64,000 nucleotides of DNA from Knoellia sp031844405 (GCA_031844405.1 JAUZVC010000001.1:1178001-1242000), one strand, 5' to 3'; counted from the stretch's first letter, positions 41,940 through 51,795 are shown. The notes: generated by a model not told the origin, from the sequence alone. A program made the numbers and translations.

Positions 41940-43571
41940 TCAGTGCAGGACGACCGGGGGAGCGACGTCGGCCGCGTCCTCCTCGTCGAGCAGGTGGCTC
42001 TCCTCGTGCTTGCGCGGCAGGAACCAGGCCGACACGAGCGTGAACGCCACCATGATCGCGGCCACGAGGAAGGTGTTGCCGAAGACCTCGCCCATGTTGT
42101 GCCGGACGGCGTCGAGCAGGGCGGCCTGGCCGGCGGCCTGGTCCTGGAACTTCCCGAGGATCTCGGCGACGGCCGGGAACTGCTGGAGCAGCTGCGGGAC
42201 CTGCGCCGGGTCGACCTTGGCCGACTCCTCCGCGAAGTCACCGGCCTGCTTGACGAGCGGGTCGTTGTTGAGGCCGTTGGTGAGGACGACCGAGATGATC
42301 GCGACGCCGATCGAGCTGGCGACCTGCTGGGTGATGTTGAGCAGCGTCGAGCCGCGGGCCACCTGGTGCGCCGTGAGCGTCTTGATGGCCGACGTCATGA
42401 GCGGCATCATCGTCGCGCCCATGCCGAGGCCCATGACGAAGAGCACCGGGATGAGGTAGCCCCAGTAGGAAGTCTCTGCGTCGACCTGGGTGAGCGCGAA
42501 CATGCCGCCGGTGATGATGGCGAGACCGAACGGCACGATGCGGCCGACGGGCATCTTGTCGGCGAGCGCGCCGGCGATCGGCATCGTCAGCATGGCGCCG
42601 ATGCCCTGCGGGGCGACGAGCAGGCCGGCGTCGAGGGCGCCCTCGCCACGGACCTGCTGGAGGTAGGTCGGGACGAGGAGCAGGCCGCCGAAGAAGGCTC
42701 CCGCGAAGATGAACATCGTGATGATCGAGACGGTGAGGTTCTTGTTCTTGAACAGCCGCAGGTCGAGCAGCGGGTGCTCGGGCCGGAAGCTGTGGAAGAC
42801 GAACAGCACGATGAGCACGATGCCGAGTCCGGCGAAGCCGAGGACCTTCGGCGAGGCGAAGGTGCCCTCCTCGGGGATCGACGAGACGCCGTAGAGGAAC
42901 GACGCGAGGCCCGGGCTCATGAGCGCCATGCCGAGGAAGTCGAAGGACTCGGTCGGCTCGGGGTTGTCCTTGGGCAGGGCCCACCAGGCGTAGACCAGCG
43001 CGGCGACGCCGAGCGGCAGGTTGATGAGGAAGATCCAGTGCCACGACACCTTGTCGATGAGCCAGCCGCCGAGGATGGGGCCACCGATGGGGCCGAGCAG
43101 CATCGGCACGCCGAGGATCGCCATGAGGCGGCCCATGCGGGCGGGACCGGCGGCGCGCGTCATGATCGTCATGCCGAGCGGCATGAGCAGACCGCCGCCG
43201 AGGCCCTGGACCACGCGGAAGAGGATGAGCATGTTGATGCTCGTCGCCGCGGCGCAGAGCACCGAGCCGAGGGTGAAGAGCAACAGCGCCAGCATGTAGA
43301 GGCGCTTGGTGCCGAAGCGGTCGGCCGCCCACCCCGTGAGCGGGATGACGGTCGCGAGGGCCAGCGTGTAGGCCGTGACGGTCCAGGCGACCGTCGCGTA
43401 CGGGAGCGGGTTGTCCTCGCCCGTGAAGGTGACCTGGAGGTCGGGAAGCGCGACGTTGACGACGGTGATGTCGAGGATCGACATGATGGCGCCGAGGACG
43501 ACGACACCCGCGATCTTGAGGACGGCACCGTCGATCTTGTCGGGGTACTCGGTGTGGGCAGGGCTTGACAC
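41940..43571 (-). CDS. MFS drug exporter, DHA2 (EmrB/QacA) family
   Basis: 543 residues with about 14 transmembrane segments. The first helix carries VLGAIMSILDITVVNVALPDL, motif D1 of the 14-TM DHA2 group; GWAADRFGTKRLYM is motif A and VPMLLGPIGGPILGGWLI is the antiporter motif C. It exports drugs or toxic compounds using the proton gradient. The GTG at 43571 has GGAG 10 nt upstream on its strand. The C-terminal tail is acidic and cytosolic. No adjacent regulator is seen. Confidence 0.92.
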   Translation of the reverse strand: MSSPAHTEYPDKIDGAVLKIAGVVVLGAIMSILDITVVNVALPDLQVTFTGEDNPLPYATVAWTVTAYTLALATVIPLTGWAADRFGTKRLYMLALLLFTLGSVLCAAATSINMLILFRVVQGLGGGLLMPLGMTIMTRAAGPARMGRLMAILGVPMLLGPIGGPILGGWLIDKVSWHWIFLINLPLGVAALVYAWWALPKDNPEPTESFDFLGMALMSPGLASFLYGVSSIPEEGTFASPKVLGFAGLGIVLIVLFVFHSFRPEHPLLDLRLFKNKNLTVSIITMFIFAGAFFGGLLLVPTYLQQVRGEGALDAGLLVAPQGIGAMLTMPIAGALADKMPVGRIVPFGLAIITGGMFALTQVDAETSYWGYLIPVLFVMGLGMGATMMPLMTSAIKTLTAHQVARGSTLLNITQQVASSIGVAIISVVLTNGLNNDPLVKQAGDFAEESAKVDPAQVPQLLQQFPAVAEILGKFQDQAAGQAALLDAVRHNMGEVFGNTFLVAAIMVAFTLVSAWFLPRKHEESHLLDEEDAADVAPPVVLH

Positions 43572-43701
43572 AGGCGTGTCTCCTCGAGGGCAAAGGGCAA
43601 AATGTGGAAAGTCGGCTCCATTGCCGGCATGCGGGACGATCCGCACCCGTCATTGTGCTCCTCGCCCAACCATCGGCGCCAATCTGTTGTTCCGCGCGCG
43701 G

Positions 43702-43737
43702 GACGGCCCCCGTCCGCGGGTGCGGACGGGGGCCGTC
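43702..43737 (-). terminator. Hairpin terminator after the M36 metallopeptidase gene
   Basis: A perfect 16-bp GC stem (43702-43717 with 43722-43737) with a 4-nt loop, 31 nt beyond the M36 stop on the minus strand. Confidence 0.75.
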
Positions 43738-43768
43738 GGGGTCTTGCGGGGCCCGGAGGGCCGGGTGG

Positions 43769-46700
43769 TCAGCGGTTGTCGACCGCGGTGACGCTCACGT
43801 CGACGTCGGCGCCCGTGTAGAGCTGGGTGATGACGTAGACCGTGCCCGGCGGGATGACCGCGGACTCGTCCGCCGCCGACGACGCCGCCGAGCCGGTGGG
43901 CTGGCAGGCGCTGTCGACGAAGTAGAGGTCGAGGTCGTGCCCGAGGGTGTCGTCGGCCGCGCTCGTGCCCTTGACCGACACCGAGTGCAGGCCGTCCGAG
44001 AAGCCGGCCGGGAACTTCGTCACCCACGCGTCGGCACCCTGGCTGGCCGGCGGGAAGGTGCAGGCCGTCGTCATCTCGGTGCCGGTGACGCCGTAGACGT
44101 TGGCGAGACCGGTCGGGTCGCCCGCGGCCGGGTTCGGCGCCGTGATCGTGCCCGAGTCGGTGTAGGTGGGGTCGGGGGTGACGCTGCCGTTCTCGACGAC
44201 GGCGCCGCTGCCGAAGACCTGCACCTCCGCGACCTGGGCCTGCTTGGCCGTGTCGCCCTGGACCGAGTCGACGAAGAACCGCACGTGGCTGGCCTTGACC
44301 GGCGTGGAGAGCGGGAACGTCACGTAGTTGAGGTCGGACGACGTGGGCCGCGGTGCCTGGTAGCCGAACGAGCCGGTGCGCGCGGTCTTCCACGTCACCC
44401 CGTCGGTCGACGTCTGGACCGTGAAGCCCTTGAGGGCCGCGAAGCGCGACGCGTTCGTCGCCTTGAAGGCGCTCACCCGCACACTGCTCACGGTCGCCGG
44501 GGCGGCCAGCTTCACCGTGACGCGCTGGTCCGGACCGGCGTTGTATGCCGTCGTGCCCTCCTTCGTGGCCCACACCGAGGCGGCCGTGTCGTCGAGGGCG
44601 AACTTGGCGGGGGCGCCGTCGTCCTGGCTCGAGACGTCGACGACGGTCGCGCCGGCGGCGGTCGAGGCGAGGTTCGGCGCGAGCCGGATCGTCTTGGCCG
44701 TGTTGCGCCCGGCCGAGACCGAGAACCCGTCGATCGTCTGCGTGCCGAAGCCCGGTGCCTGGATCGTCAGCGGGTAGGAGCCGGCGACCGCCTTGATGCT
44801 CGCGCCACCGGTCGAGCCGGTGCGCACGAGCGGGCTCACGCGGGCCTCGTAGACGCCGAGGATGACCTTGGCGCCCTGGACCGGCTTGCCCGTCGTGGCG
44901 TTGAGCACCGTGAGCGCGACCGTGCCGTTGCGCGCCGCGGCCGGGGAGTCGAACGCGGGCTGCGGGTCGGTGTCGTCGCCGCCCTGTGAGACCGCGCTCG
45001 TGCCGGCGCCGCGCTTGGCGAACACCGACCAGATGAGCTCGGTGTTGTCGCCGTGGTTGCGGTCCAGGTCCGCCGTGAGGATGCCGTCCCGGGCGTCGAG
45101 GAAGCTCGGGTCGGGAGCGGTGAGCGGCATGCCGTCGGTGACGAGGCGGGCCGCGATCTCACCGCCCTTGGCGAGCCCGTGCTTGGCGACGAGGGCCTTG
45201 TGGAGGTCCCACAGGACAGCGGTCCAGATCTCGCCGTCCGCGTGGACCTCGGGGCCGGTGAGGTCGTAGCCCATGTCGCCGAACGTCGTCGGGTTGACGT
45301 TGAAGTCGTAGTTGCGGATGCCCCGCTTCTCGTTGCCGGTGGCGTAGGCGCCGACGACCGCGCGCGTGGGTTCGAGGCCGGTCACCTGCGCGTGGTTGAG
45401 GGCATACCAGTCGCCCCAGCCCTCACCCATCGAGCCGGCCTGGTGCGAGCCGAGCGCGCCGCCGCCGGCGACGTAGCGGTTCGAGAGCCCGTGGCTGTAC
45501 TCGTGCTGGATGACGCTCATGTCGAACGACCCGTCGCGGTGGGGGCCCTCGAACGCGTCGTCGATCGGCTCCCAGAGGAACATGCCGCTCCACGGCGGGA
45601 TGCCGTCGTCGAGCGTGAGCATGTAGGCGTTGTCGCGCCCGGTGTAGGTCGGGGACCCGCCGGACGCGGCACCGGCCTGGACGAGGCCGCGGATGGCGTC
45701 GCCACCGAGCCCGCCCTTGCCGCCGTTGTCGAGCTGGAAGTTGCCGCCGCTCTCGGTGAACCCGAGGCGGTAGTAGTCGTCGTGGATCCGGTTGTGGTGG
45801 TGGAAGAGGTTCGTCGCCGCAGGGTCGAGGTCCTCGGCGTAGGACGGGGGCACGGTGGCGCCCTTGGACTTCTGCCAGGCGTCGGTGAAGTCGTAGTTGA
45901 AGCGGCCGTCGGCGGCGACCGGTCGCGGCGCGTTGTCGACCGGACCGATGAAGTTCGACCAGTTGGCGTAGGCGTCGGCGTTGTTGCCGAAGGTCGTCAC
46001 GCCGGTCCCGGCGACGCCGGTCGGGTCGACCCAGCCCTTGGGCGACTCGGGCTTGGCGCCGAACGAGTGCACGCGCGGGGTGCCGCCCTTGGCGGCGCCG
46101 GGGTAGTTGTCGTAGACGGTGCCCTCGGGGTCGCCCTCGAACTGGACGACGCTGGCGCGGTAGAGGACCTTGCCGGTCGTGCCGTCGACGACGACCTCCC
46201 AGGCCTCGGTCGGGCTCTTGATGAAGTAGGCCTTGTAGGCGGCGACCGGTCCGTTGCGGGTGCCGAAGACGCCCTTCTTGACGTAGGACGGCCCGCCGAA
46301 CGGGCCCTTGGCGAAGGTCGTGTAGCCGGCCTGGTTGCCGTCGGCCTTCGGCGTGAAGACCGTCGACGGCGCGAGCTGCTTCGCCACGGCGAGCAGGGCG
46401 CCGGCCTCGCCGAGCACCCACGCCGAGGTGAGGGTCGAGCCGGGAGTCGGGTCACCGGCATACGAGAGGATCCGGCCGTCCTTCGTGACGGCGACGTTGA
46501 GGCGACCGCCGCGGACCGAGGCGACGCCGGAGGTCGTCTGCACGAAGTTCACGGTGTGTGTGCCGGTACCGGGCAGCACGTGGTCGCGCACCACCGCGAG
46601 GCCGTCGACCTGGGCGGTCGTGAGGCCGAAGGCGGCGGCGTGCTCGCCCAGCCACCCACGGGCGACGTCGACCGCCGAGCCCTCACGGGCCGCGGTGAGG

Positions 46701-46996
46701 GCCGCGGGTCCGCGCAGCGAGCGCAGCGTGCCGAAGCGGGGGTCCCACGTGGCGCGGGCGCTGCGGCCGGACGCCGAGAGCAGGGCCGACGTGGCCTTGC
46801 TCGTCGCGGTGCTCGGCACGACGGGCTTGGTGACCGCCCGGGTGTCGAGGGTCTTGGTGAGGGCGTCGACGGCGTCGGTGAGCGTCGTCGGCAGGGGGGT
46901 GCTCGCAGGGACGGACGCCGATGCGGCGCTGGTCGCGACGGCCGTGGTGAGGCAGATCGCGAGGATCCCGGTGGCGAGGGCAGGGGGTCGTGCCAT
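43769..46996 (-). CDS. Secreted M36 (fungalysin-type) zinc metallopeptidase
   Basis: 1,075 residues. Signal peptide (about 1-27), an inhibitory FTP/PepSY-like propeptide region (about 75-250), then the M36 catalytic domain with the zinc motif HEYSHGLSNR near residues 497-506 and the third-ligand helix GSMGEGWGDWYA. After it come a carboxypeptidase-regulatory-like domain (about 680-760), a discoidin-like F5/8 domain (about 770-910) and a C-terminal beta-sandwich. It is probably an extracellular protease for protein scavenging. The ATG at 46996 has AAAGGGA on its strand. Confidence 0.9.
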   Translation of the reverse strand: MARPPALATGILAICLTTAVATSAASASVPASTPLPTTLTDAVDALTKTLDTRAVTKPVVPSTATSKATSALLSASGRSARATWDPRFGTLRSLRGPAALTAAREGSAVDVARGWLGEHAAAFGLTTAQVDGLAVVRDHVLPGTGTHTVNFVQTTSGVASVRGGRLNVAVTKDGRILSYAGDPTPGSTLTSAWVLGEAGALLAVAKQLAPSTVFTPKADGNQAGYTTFAKGPFGGPSYVKKGVFGTRNGPVAAYKAYFIKSPTEAWEVVVDGTTGKVLYRASVVQFEGDPEGTVYDNYPGAAKGGTPRVHSFGAKPESPKGWVDPTGVAGTGVTTFGNNADAYANWSNFIGPVDNAPRPVAADGRFNYDFTDAWQKSKGATVPPSYAEDLDPAATNLFHHHNRIHDDYYRLGFTESGGNFQLDNGGKGGLGGDAIRGLVQAGAASGGSPTYTGRDNAYMLTLDDGIPPWSGMFLWEPIDDAFEGPHRDGSFDMSVIQHEYSHGLSNRYVAGGGALGSHQAGSMGEGWGDWYALNHAQVTGLEPTRAVVGAYATGNEKRGIRNYDFNVNPTTFGDMGYDLTGPEVHADGEIWTAVLWDLHKALVAKHGLAKGGEIAARLVTDGMPLTAPDPSFLDARDGILTADLDRNHGDNTELIWSVFAKRGAGTSAVSQGGDDTDPQPAFDSPAAARNGTVALTVLNATTGKPVQGAKVILGVYEARVSPLVRTGSTGGASIKAVAGSYPLTIQAPGFGTQTIDGFSVSAGRNTAKTIRLAPNLASTAAGATVVDVSSQDDGAPAKFALDDTAASVWATKEGTTAYNAGPDQRVTVKLAAPATVSSVRVSAFKATNASRFAALKGFTVQTSTDGVTWKTARTGSFGYQAPRPTSSDLNYVTFPLSTPVKASHVRFFVDSVQGDTAKQAQVAEVQVFGSGAVVENGSVTPDPTYTDSGTITAPNPAAGDPTGLANVYGVTGTEMTTACTFPPASQGADAWVTKFPAGFSDGLHSVSVKGTSAADDTLGHDLDLYFVDSACQPTGSAASSAADESAVIPPGTVYVITQLYTGADVDVSVTAVDNR

Positions 46997-47014
46997 GGGT
47001 GTTCCCTTTCTCGG

Positions 47015-47057
47015 AGCGCCGGTAGGGGGTGCGCCCCTCGTGGGGGTGCCCGGCGCT
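47015..47057 (-). promoter_or_regulatory. Structured leader of the M36 gene
   Basis: AGCGCCGG (47015-47022) pairs with CCGGCGCT (47050-47057), and a GCCCC/GGGGC-type inner stem lies between. The structure ends about 12 nt before the ribosome site. A possible minus-strand -10 box (TACGAT, 47102-47097) would give a leader near 95 nt. It may set mRNA stability or control translation. Confidence 0.4.
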
Positions 47058-47134
47058 GGGCAGTCGTCAGTTTTCTGGTTACTGCCGGAAATCAGGATCG
47101 TATCGTGATGGTCTTCACAGATGTGGCTCACGGT

Positions 47135-47140
47135 TAGGCT
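47135..47140 (+). promoter_or_regulatory. -10 box of guaB3, leaderless start
   Basis: TAGGCT is followed by 6 nt and then GTG (47147). Confidence 0.6.
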
Positions 47141-47146
47141 TCCGCT

Positions 47147-48268
47147 GTGAACGAGATCGAGATCGGACGTGGCAAGCGGGCCAGGCGCGCGTACTCCTTC
47201 GACGACATCGCCGTGGTGCCCTCGCGCCGCACGCGCGACCCCGAGGAGGTCTCCGTGGGGTGGCAGATCGACGCCTACCACTTCGACCTCCCGGTCATCG
47301 GCGCCCCGATGGACTCGGTGATGTCGCCCGAGACCGCGATCGCGTTCGGCAAGCACGGCGGCCTGCCCGTCCTCGACCTCGAGGGCCTGTGGACCCGCTA
47401 CGAGGACCCGGCGCCGCTGCTCGCCGAGATCGCCACGCTCGAGCCGGCGCTCGCGACCGCTCGGATGCAGGAGATCTACCGCGCCGAGATCGTCCCCGAG
47501 CTCATCGTCGAGCGGCTGCGCACGATCCGCGACGCCGGGGTGACGGTCGCCGGTGCGCTCACCCCGCAGCGGACCCAGCAGCTGTGGAAGACCGTCGTCG
47601 ACGCGGGCGTCGACCTCTTCGTCATCCGCGGCACGACCGTCTCGGCCGAGCACGTCTCCGGCCGCGCCGAGCCGCTCAACCTCAAGCGCTTCATCTACGA
47701 GCTCGACGTGCCCGTCATCGTCGGCGGGGCCGCGTCATACTCCGCCGCCCTCCACCTCATGCGCACCGGCGCGGCCGGCGTGCTCGTCGGCTTCGGCGGG
47801 GGCGCGGCGCACACGACCCGCCGCACCCTCGGCATCCACGCGCCGATGGCCTCGGCGATCGCCGACGTCGCCGCTGCCCGCCGCGACTACCTGGACGAGA
47901 GCGGCGGCCGCTACGTCCACGTCATCGCCGACGGCGGTGTCGGCACGAGCGGCGACATCGTCAAGGCCGTCGCCTGCGGCGCCGACGCCGTCATGCTCGG
48001 TGCGGCGCTCGCGCGCACGACCGAGGCGCCCGGCCGCGGGTTCCACTGGGGCCCGGAGGCACACCACCCCGAGCTGCCGCGTGGCGAGCGCGTCGAGGTC
48101 GGCGCCGTGGCCTCGCTCGAGGAGGTCCTCTTCGGTCCGAGCACGGTCGCCGACGGCACGACCAACCTCGTCGGCGCGCTCCGTCGCGCGATGGCGACGA
48201 CCGGCTACACCGAGCTCAAGGACTTCCAGCGGGTCGAGGTCGTCGTCGCCCCCTACGTGGGCGGCTGA
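47147..48268 (+). CDS. guaB3: GuaB3-family IMP dehydrogenase-related protein
   Basis: 373 residues, without CBS domains, as usual for GuaB3. The barrel begins RAYSFDDIAVVPSRRTRDPEEV. In the loop where IMP dehydrogenase has GPGSICTT, this protein has GGGAAHTTR (about residues 220-228), so the nucleophilic Cys is missing, as in mycobacterial Rv3410c. VIADGGVGTSGDIVKAVACGADAVMLG is the phosphate-binding region. The reaction in actinobacteria is unsettled. A gabD-type gene and a ChoD-like oxidase follow, the latter also next to guaB3 in mycobacteria. Confidence 0.93.
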   Translation: MNEIEIGRGKRARRAYSFDDIAVVPSRRTRDPEEVSVGWQIDAYHFDLPVIGAPMDSVMSPETAIAFGKHGGLPVLDLEGLWTRYEDPAPLLAEIATLEPALATARMQEIYRAEIVPELIVERLRTIRDAGVTVAGALTPQRTQQLWKTVVDAGVDLFVIRGTTVSAEHVSGRAEPLNLKRFIYELDVPVIVGGAASYSAALHLMRTGAAGVLVGFGGGAAHTTRRTLGIHAPMASAIADVAAARRDYLDESGGRYVHVIADGGVGTSGDIVKAVACGADAVMLGAALARTTEAPGRGFHWGPEAHHPELPRGERVEVGAVASLEEVLFGPSTVADGTTNLVGALRRAMATTGYTELKDFQRVEVVVAPYVGG

Positions 48269-48365
48269 CCGAAGGGTTCCGGCGGCCTGCCGACCCTCCG
48301 GCGGGTGCTCGGTGGTGGGGCGCAGGTCTCACCGTCACCCCCTGTCCTGTGCGGCGCCGGGAGGT

Positions 48366-48371
48366 TACTCT
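48366..48371 (+). promoter_or_regulatory. -10 box of the semialdehyde dehydrogenase gene, leaderless start
   Basis: TACTCT is followed by 6 nt and then ATG (48378). Confidence 0.6.
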
Positions 48372-48377
48372 CAGGTA

Positions 48378-49970
48378 ATGGCCGACGTCATCGCAGACCC
48401 GGAGCTCGACCCCACCGCCACGTATGCCGTGGACCCGCGCCGAGCCCGCCGGCTCGCCTCCCGCGTCGTCGCCGGTCCGGGCGCCGAGCAGCACGTGAGC
48501 TCGACGCCGATGACGGGCGCGCCGCTCGCCTCGCTCCCCGTGTCGACGGCGCAGGACGTCGCGGTCGCGGTCGCCACCGCTCGCACCGCCCAGCGGCCAT
48601 GGGAGCGGACGCCCCTCTCGCACCGCGCGGGCATCCTCCTGCGGTTCCACGACCTCGTCCTCGACCGCCAGGTCGAGCTCCTCGACCTCATCCAGCTCGA
48701 GAGCGGCAAGACGCGCCACGACGCCTTCTCCGAGATCGCCGACACGGCCAACACGGCCCGGCACTACGCCCGGCGGGCGGCGTCCTACCTGCGCGACGAG
48801 CACCCGATGGGTGTCTTCCCGGTGCTCACCCAGACGGTCGTGAGCCACCTGCCCAAGGGCGTCGTCGGCATCGTCTCGCCATGGAACTTCCCGCTCATCC
48901 TCGCCATCACCGACGCGCTGCCGGCGCTCATGGCGGGCAACGCCGTCGTCCTGCGCCCGGACCAGCAGACGTCGCTCACGGCGCTCGCCGCCCACGAGCT
49001 GCTCGTCGAGGCCGGCCTCCCCGAGGGCGTGCTCCAGGTCGTGCTCGGCCCGGGGTCCTCCACCGGACAGGCGGTCGTCGACCAGACCGACTACGTCTGC
49101 TACACCGGCTCGACCCCGACCGGCCGCACGGTCGGCGTCGCGGCGGCCCAGCGGCTCGTCGGCTTCAGCCTCGAGCTCGGCGGCAAGAACTCGATGTACG
49201 TCGCGGCCGACGCCGACGTGCCCAAGGCGGTCGCGGGGGCTCTGCGTGCGTGCTTCAGCGGCAGTGGCCAGGTCTGCATCAGCGCCGAGCGGCTCCTCGT
49301 GCACCGTGACGTCCACGCCGAGTTCGTCACCTCGTTCGTCGAGGCGGTCGAGTCACTGCGGCTCGGCACCGAGCTCGAGTACGGCCCCGAGATGGGCTCG
49401 CTCGTCAACCAGGCGCAGCTCGACACCGTCACCCGCCACGTCGAGGACGCGCGGGCCAAGGGAGCGGTCGTCCTCACCGGGGGTCGCGCCCGGCCGGACG
49501 TCGGCCCGTTCGTCTACGAGCCGACCGTCCTCACCGGCGTCACGCCCGACATGGAGTGCCGCGACGGCGAGACCTTCGGACCGGTCGTGTCCCTCTACGA
49601 GGTCGGCTCCGACGAGGAGGCCGTCGCGCTCGCCAACGACACCGAGTACGGGCTCAATGCGTCGGTGTGGAGCCGCGACGTGCGGCGCGCCCGTCGCATC
49701 GCCTCGCGCATCCGCACGGGCACGGTCAACATCAACGACGCCTACATCCCTGCCTGGGCCAGCACCGGCGCGCCGATGGGCGGCATGAAGGCGTCGGGCG
49801 TCGGGCGGCGTCACGGCCGCGAGGGCATCCTCAAGTACACCGAGAGCCAGAACGTCACGGCGCAGCACGTCACCGGCCCGATGGCGGGGCTTCCCGGTGT
49901 GTCGCAGGAGACCTACACCAAGGGCCTCACCCTCGCCCTGCGCGCGTTCAAGGCGCTGGGACTGCGTTGA
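48378..49970 (+). CDS. gabD2: Succinate-semialdehyde dehydrogenase (NADP+), GabD2-like
   Basis: 530 residues. An aldehyde dehydrogenase: LELGGK near residue 266 contains the general base Glu and SGQVCIS the nucleophile Cys300. The N-terminal SPWNFPL and YTGSTPTGR are cofactor-site motifs. The length and N-terminal extension resemble mycobacterial GabD2, which makes succinate from succinic semialdehyde. The symbol is by resemblance; other aldehydes are possible. The stop (TTGA) overlaps a possible TTG start of the next gene, so the two are probably co-transcribed. Confidence 0.85.
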   Translation: MADVIADPELDPTATYAVDPRRARRLASRVVAGPGAEQHVSSTPMTGAPLASLPVSTAQDVAVAVATARTAQRPWERTPLSHRAGILLRFHDLVLDRQVELLDLIQLESGKTRHDAFSEIADTANTARHYARRAASYLRDEHPMGVFPVLTQTVVSHLPKGVVGIVSPWNFPLILAITDALPALMAGNAVVLRPDQQTSLTALAAHELLVEAGLPEGVLQVVLGPGSSTGQAVVDQTDYVCYTGSTPTGRTVGVAAAQRLVGFSLELGGKNSMYVAADADVPKAVAGALRACFSGSGQVCISAERLLVHRDVHAEFVTSFVEAVESLRLGTELEYGPEMGSLVNQAQLDTVTRHVEDARAKGAVVLTGGRARPDVGPFVYEPTVLTGVTPDMECRDGETFGPVVSLYEVGSDEEAVALANDTEYGLNASVWSRDVRRARRIASRIRTGTVNINDAYIPAWASTGAPMGGMKASGVGRRHGREGILKYTESQNVTAQHVTGPMAGLPGVSQETYTKGLTLALRAFKALGLR

Positions 49971-49999
49971 GCCGCAACGGATACGACGACGGTCACGCC

Positions 50000-51778
50000 A
50001 TGAGCACGCCGGAGACCGACGTCGACGTCGTCGTCATCGGGACCGGCTTCGGAGGGTCGGTCGCCGCGTTGCGCGCGGCCGAGAAGGGCTACTCGGTCCT
50101 CATGCTCGAGGCGGGCCGGCGCTTCGAGGACGAGGACTTCGCGAAGACGTCGTGGGACGTGCGCAACTACCTCTGGGCGCCGCGGCTCGGCTGCTTCGGG
50201 GTCCAGAGGATCCACCGGCTGCCCGACGTCATAATCCTCGCGGGGGCCGGGGTCGGCGGCGGGTCCCTCAACTACGCCAACACCCTCTACGTCCCACCGG
50301 AGGCCTTCTTCCGCGACCGGCAGTGGGGCCACATCACCGACTGGTCGGCCGAGCTCGCGCCGCACTACGAGACCGCGTCGGCGATGCTCGGCGTCGTCGA
50401 GAACCCGTGCGAGGGACCGGTCGAGCAGATCTGGCGCGACGCCGCCGCCGACATGGGCGTCCCTGAGACCTTCCGCAAGACACCCGTCGGCGTCTTCTTC
50501 GGGAAGCCCGGCGTCGAGGTCGACGACCCCTACTTCGGCGGCGCCGGCCCGCGCCGCACCGGCTGCACCCAGTGCGGCAACTGCATGGTGGGCTGCCGGC
50601 ACGGTGCCAAGAACACCCTGCGCAAGAACTACCTCCACCTCGCCGAGGGCCTCGGTGTCGTCATCGAGCCCATGCGCACGGTGACCCGGCTGGGAGTCGT
50701 GCCGGGCACGGGCGGCGACGAGCCGGCATACGGGCAGGAGGTTTACCGCGTCCTCCACGAGCGCACCGGGCCGACGCACGGACGCGACGAGCAGGTCGTC
50801 ACGGCCCGGCACGTCGTCGTCGCCGCGGGGACCTGGGGGACCCAGACCCTGCTCCATGCGATGCGCGACGAGGGCGAGCTGCCTCGCGTCTCCGACCGGC
50901 TCGGGCACCTCACCCGCACCAACAGCGAGGCCCTGCTCGGCGCGATGACCGAGCACCCCCACCCCGAGGCGGGTCTGGCCGAGGGGATCGCGATCACGGC
51001 GTCGTTCCACCCCACCGACGACACGCACGTCGAGAACGTCCGCTACGGACCCGGCTCCAACGCGATGGGGCTGCTCACGACCCTCATGGTGCCCGGCGAC
51101 ACGCGATGGCCCCGGCCGGTCCAGTTCCTCATCGAGCTCGCGAAGCAGCCGCAGGCGCTGCTCCGGCAGTTCCCGATGGCCAGGCGGTGGAGCGAGCGCA
51201 CCGTCATCGGGCTCGTCATGCAGACGCACGACAACTCGCTGCGCGTCTCAGGGCGCCGAGGTCTCCTCGGTCGGCGCCGGCTCACCTCCCAGCAGGGCCA
51301 CGGCGACCCGAACCCGAGCTTCATCAAGGAGGGGCACGACTCGATGCACGCCGTCGCCCGGCGCCTGCAGGACGCCACCGGCGACTACACCGTCGCCGGC
51401 GGCACGTGGGGCGAGGTCTTCGACGTCCCGCTCACCGCCCACTTCCTCGGCGGCGTGGCCATCGGCGAGAGCCCGACGAGCGGTGTCATCGACCCGTACC
51501 ACCGCGTGTGGGGCCACCCCGGCATCTCCGTCGTCGACGGTTCGGCGGTGTCGGCCAACCTCGGCGTCAACCCGTCGCTGACGATCACGGCACAGGCCGA
51601 GCGCGCAATGTCGTTGTGGCCCAACCGTGGTGAGCTCGATCCGCGTCCGCGGCAGGGCGCCGACTACGAGCGGCTCGAGCCCGTGCCCGCCCGCAACCCC
51701 GCGGTGCGCGAGGTGCGGGCGGTCGACAGTGCTGGTGCCGGCGTCGACCTCGGTATGCCGGTCCTCCGCACCGTCTGA
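50000..51778 (+). CDS. GMC-family FAD oxidoreductase, ChoD-like
   Basis: 592 residues. The FAD-binding GTGFGGS is at residues 14-20 after VDVVVIG. The GMC signature AGAGVGGGSLNYANTLY is near residues 82-98, and a Cys-rich segment TGCTQCGNCMVGCRHGAKNT lies near 188-207. The end NPSLTITAQAERAM is the catalytic C-terminal motif. It resembles Rv3409c (ChoD), a cholesterol-oxidase homologue, and holds the same place beside guaB3. Whether sterols are the substrate is unknown. A TTG start at 49967, overlapping the previous stop, is an alternative; neither has a good ribosome site. Confidence 0.88.
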   Translation: MSTPETDVDVVVIGTGFGGSVAALRAAEKGYSVLMLEAGRRFEDEDFAKTSWDVRNYLWAPRLGCFGVQRIHRLPDVIILAGAGVGGGSLNYANTLYVPPEAFFRDRQWGHITDWSAELAPHYETASAMLGVVENPCEGPVEQIWRDAAADMGVPETFRKTPVGVFFGKPGVEVDDPYFGGAGPRRTGCTQCGNCMVGCRHGAKNTLRKNYLHLAEGLGVVIEPMRTVTRLGVVPGTGGDEPAYGQEVYRVLHERTGPTHGRDEQVVTARHVVVAAGTWGTQTLLHAMRDEGELPRVSDRLGHLTRTNSEALLGAMTEHPHPEAGLAEGIAITASFHPTDDTHVENVRYGPGSNAMGLLTTLMVPGDTRWPRPVQFLIELAKQPQALLRQFPMARRWSERTVIGLVMQTHDNSLRVSGRRGLLGRRRLTSQQGHGDPNPSFIKEGHDSMHAVARRLQDATGDYTVAGGTWGEVFDVPLTAHFLGGVAIGESPTSGVIDPYHRVWGHPGISVVDGSAVSANLGVNPSLTITAQAERAMSLWPNRGELDPRPRQGADYERLEPVPARNPAVREVRAVDSAGAGVDLGMPVLRTV

Positions 51779-51795
51779 CGCCGGTCGCCTCCGCC

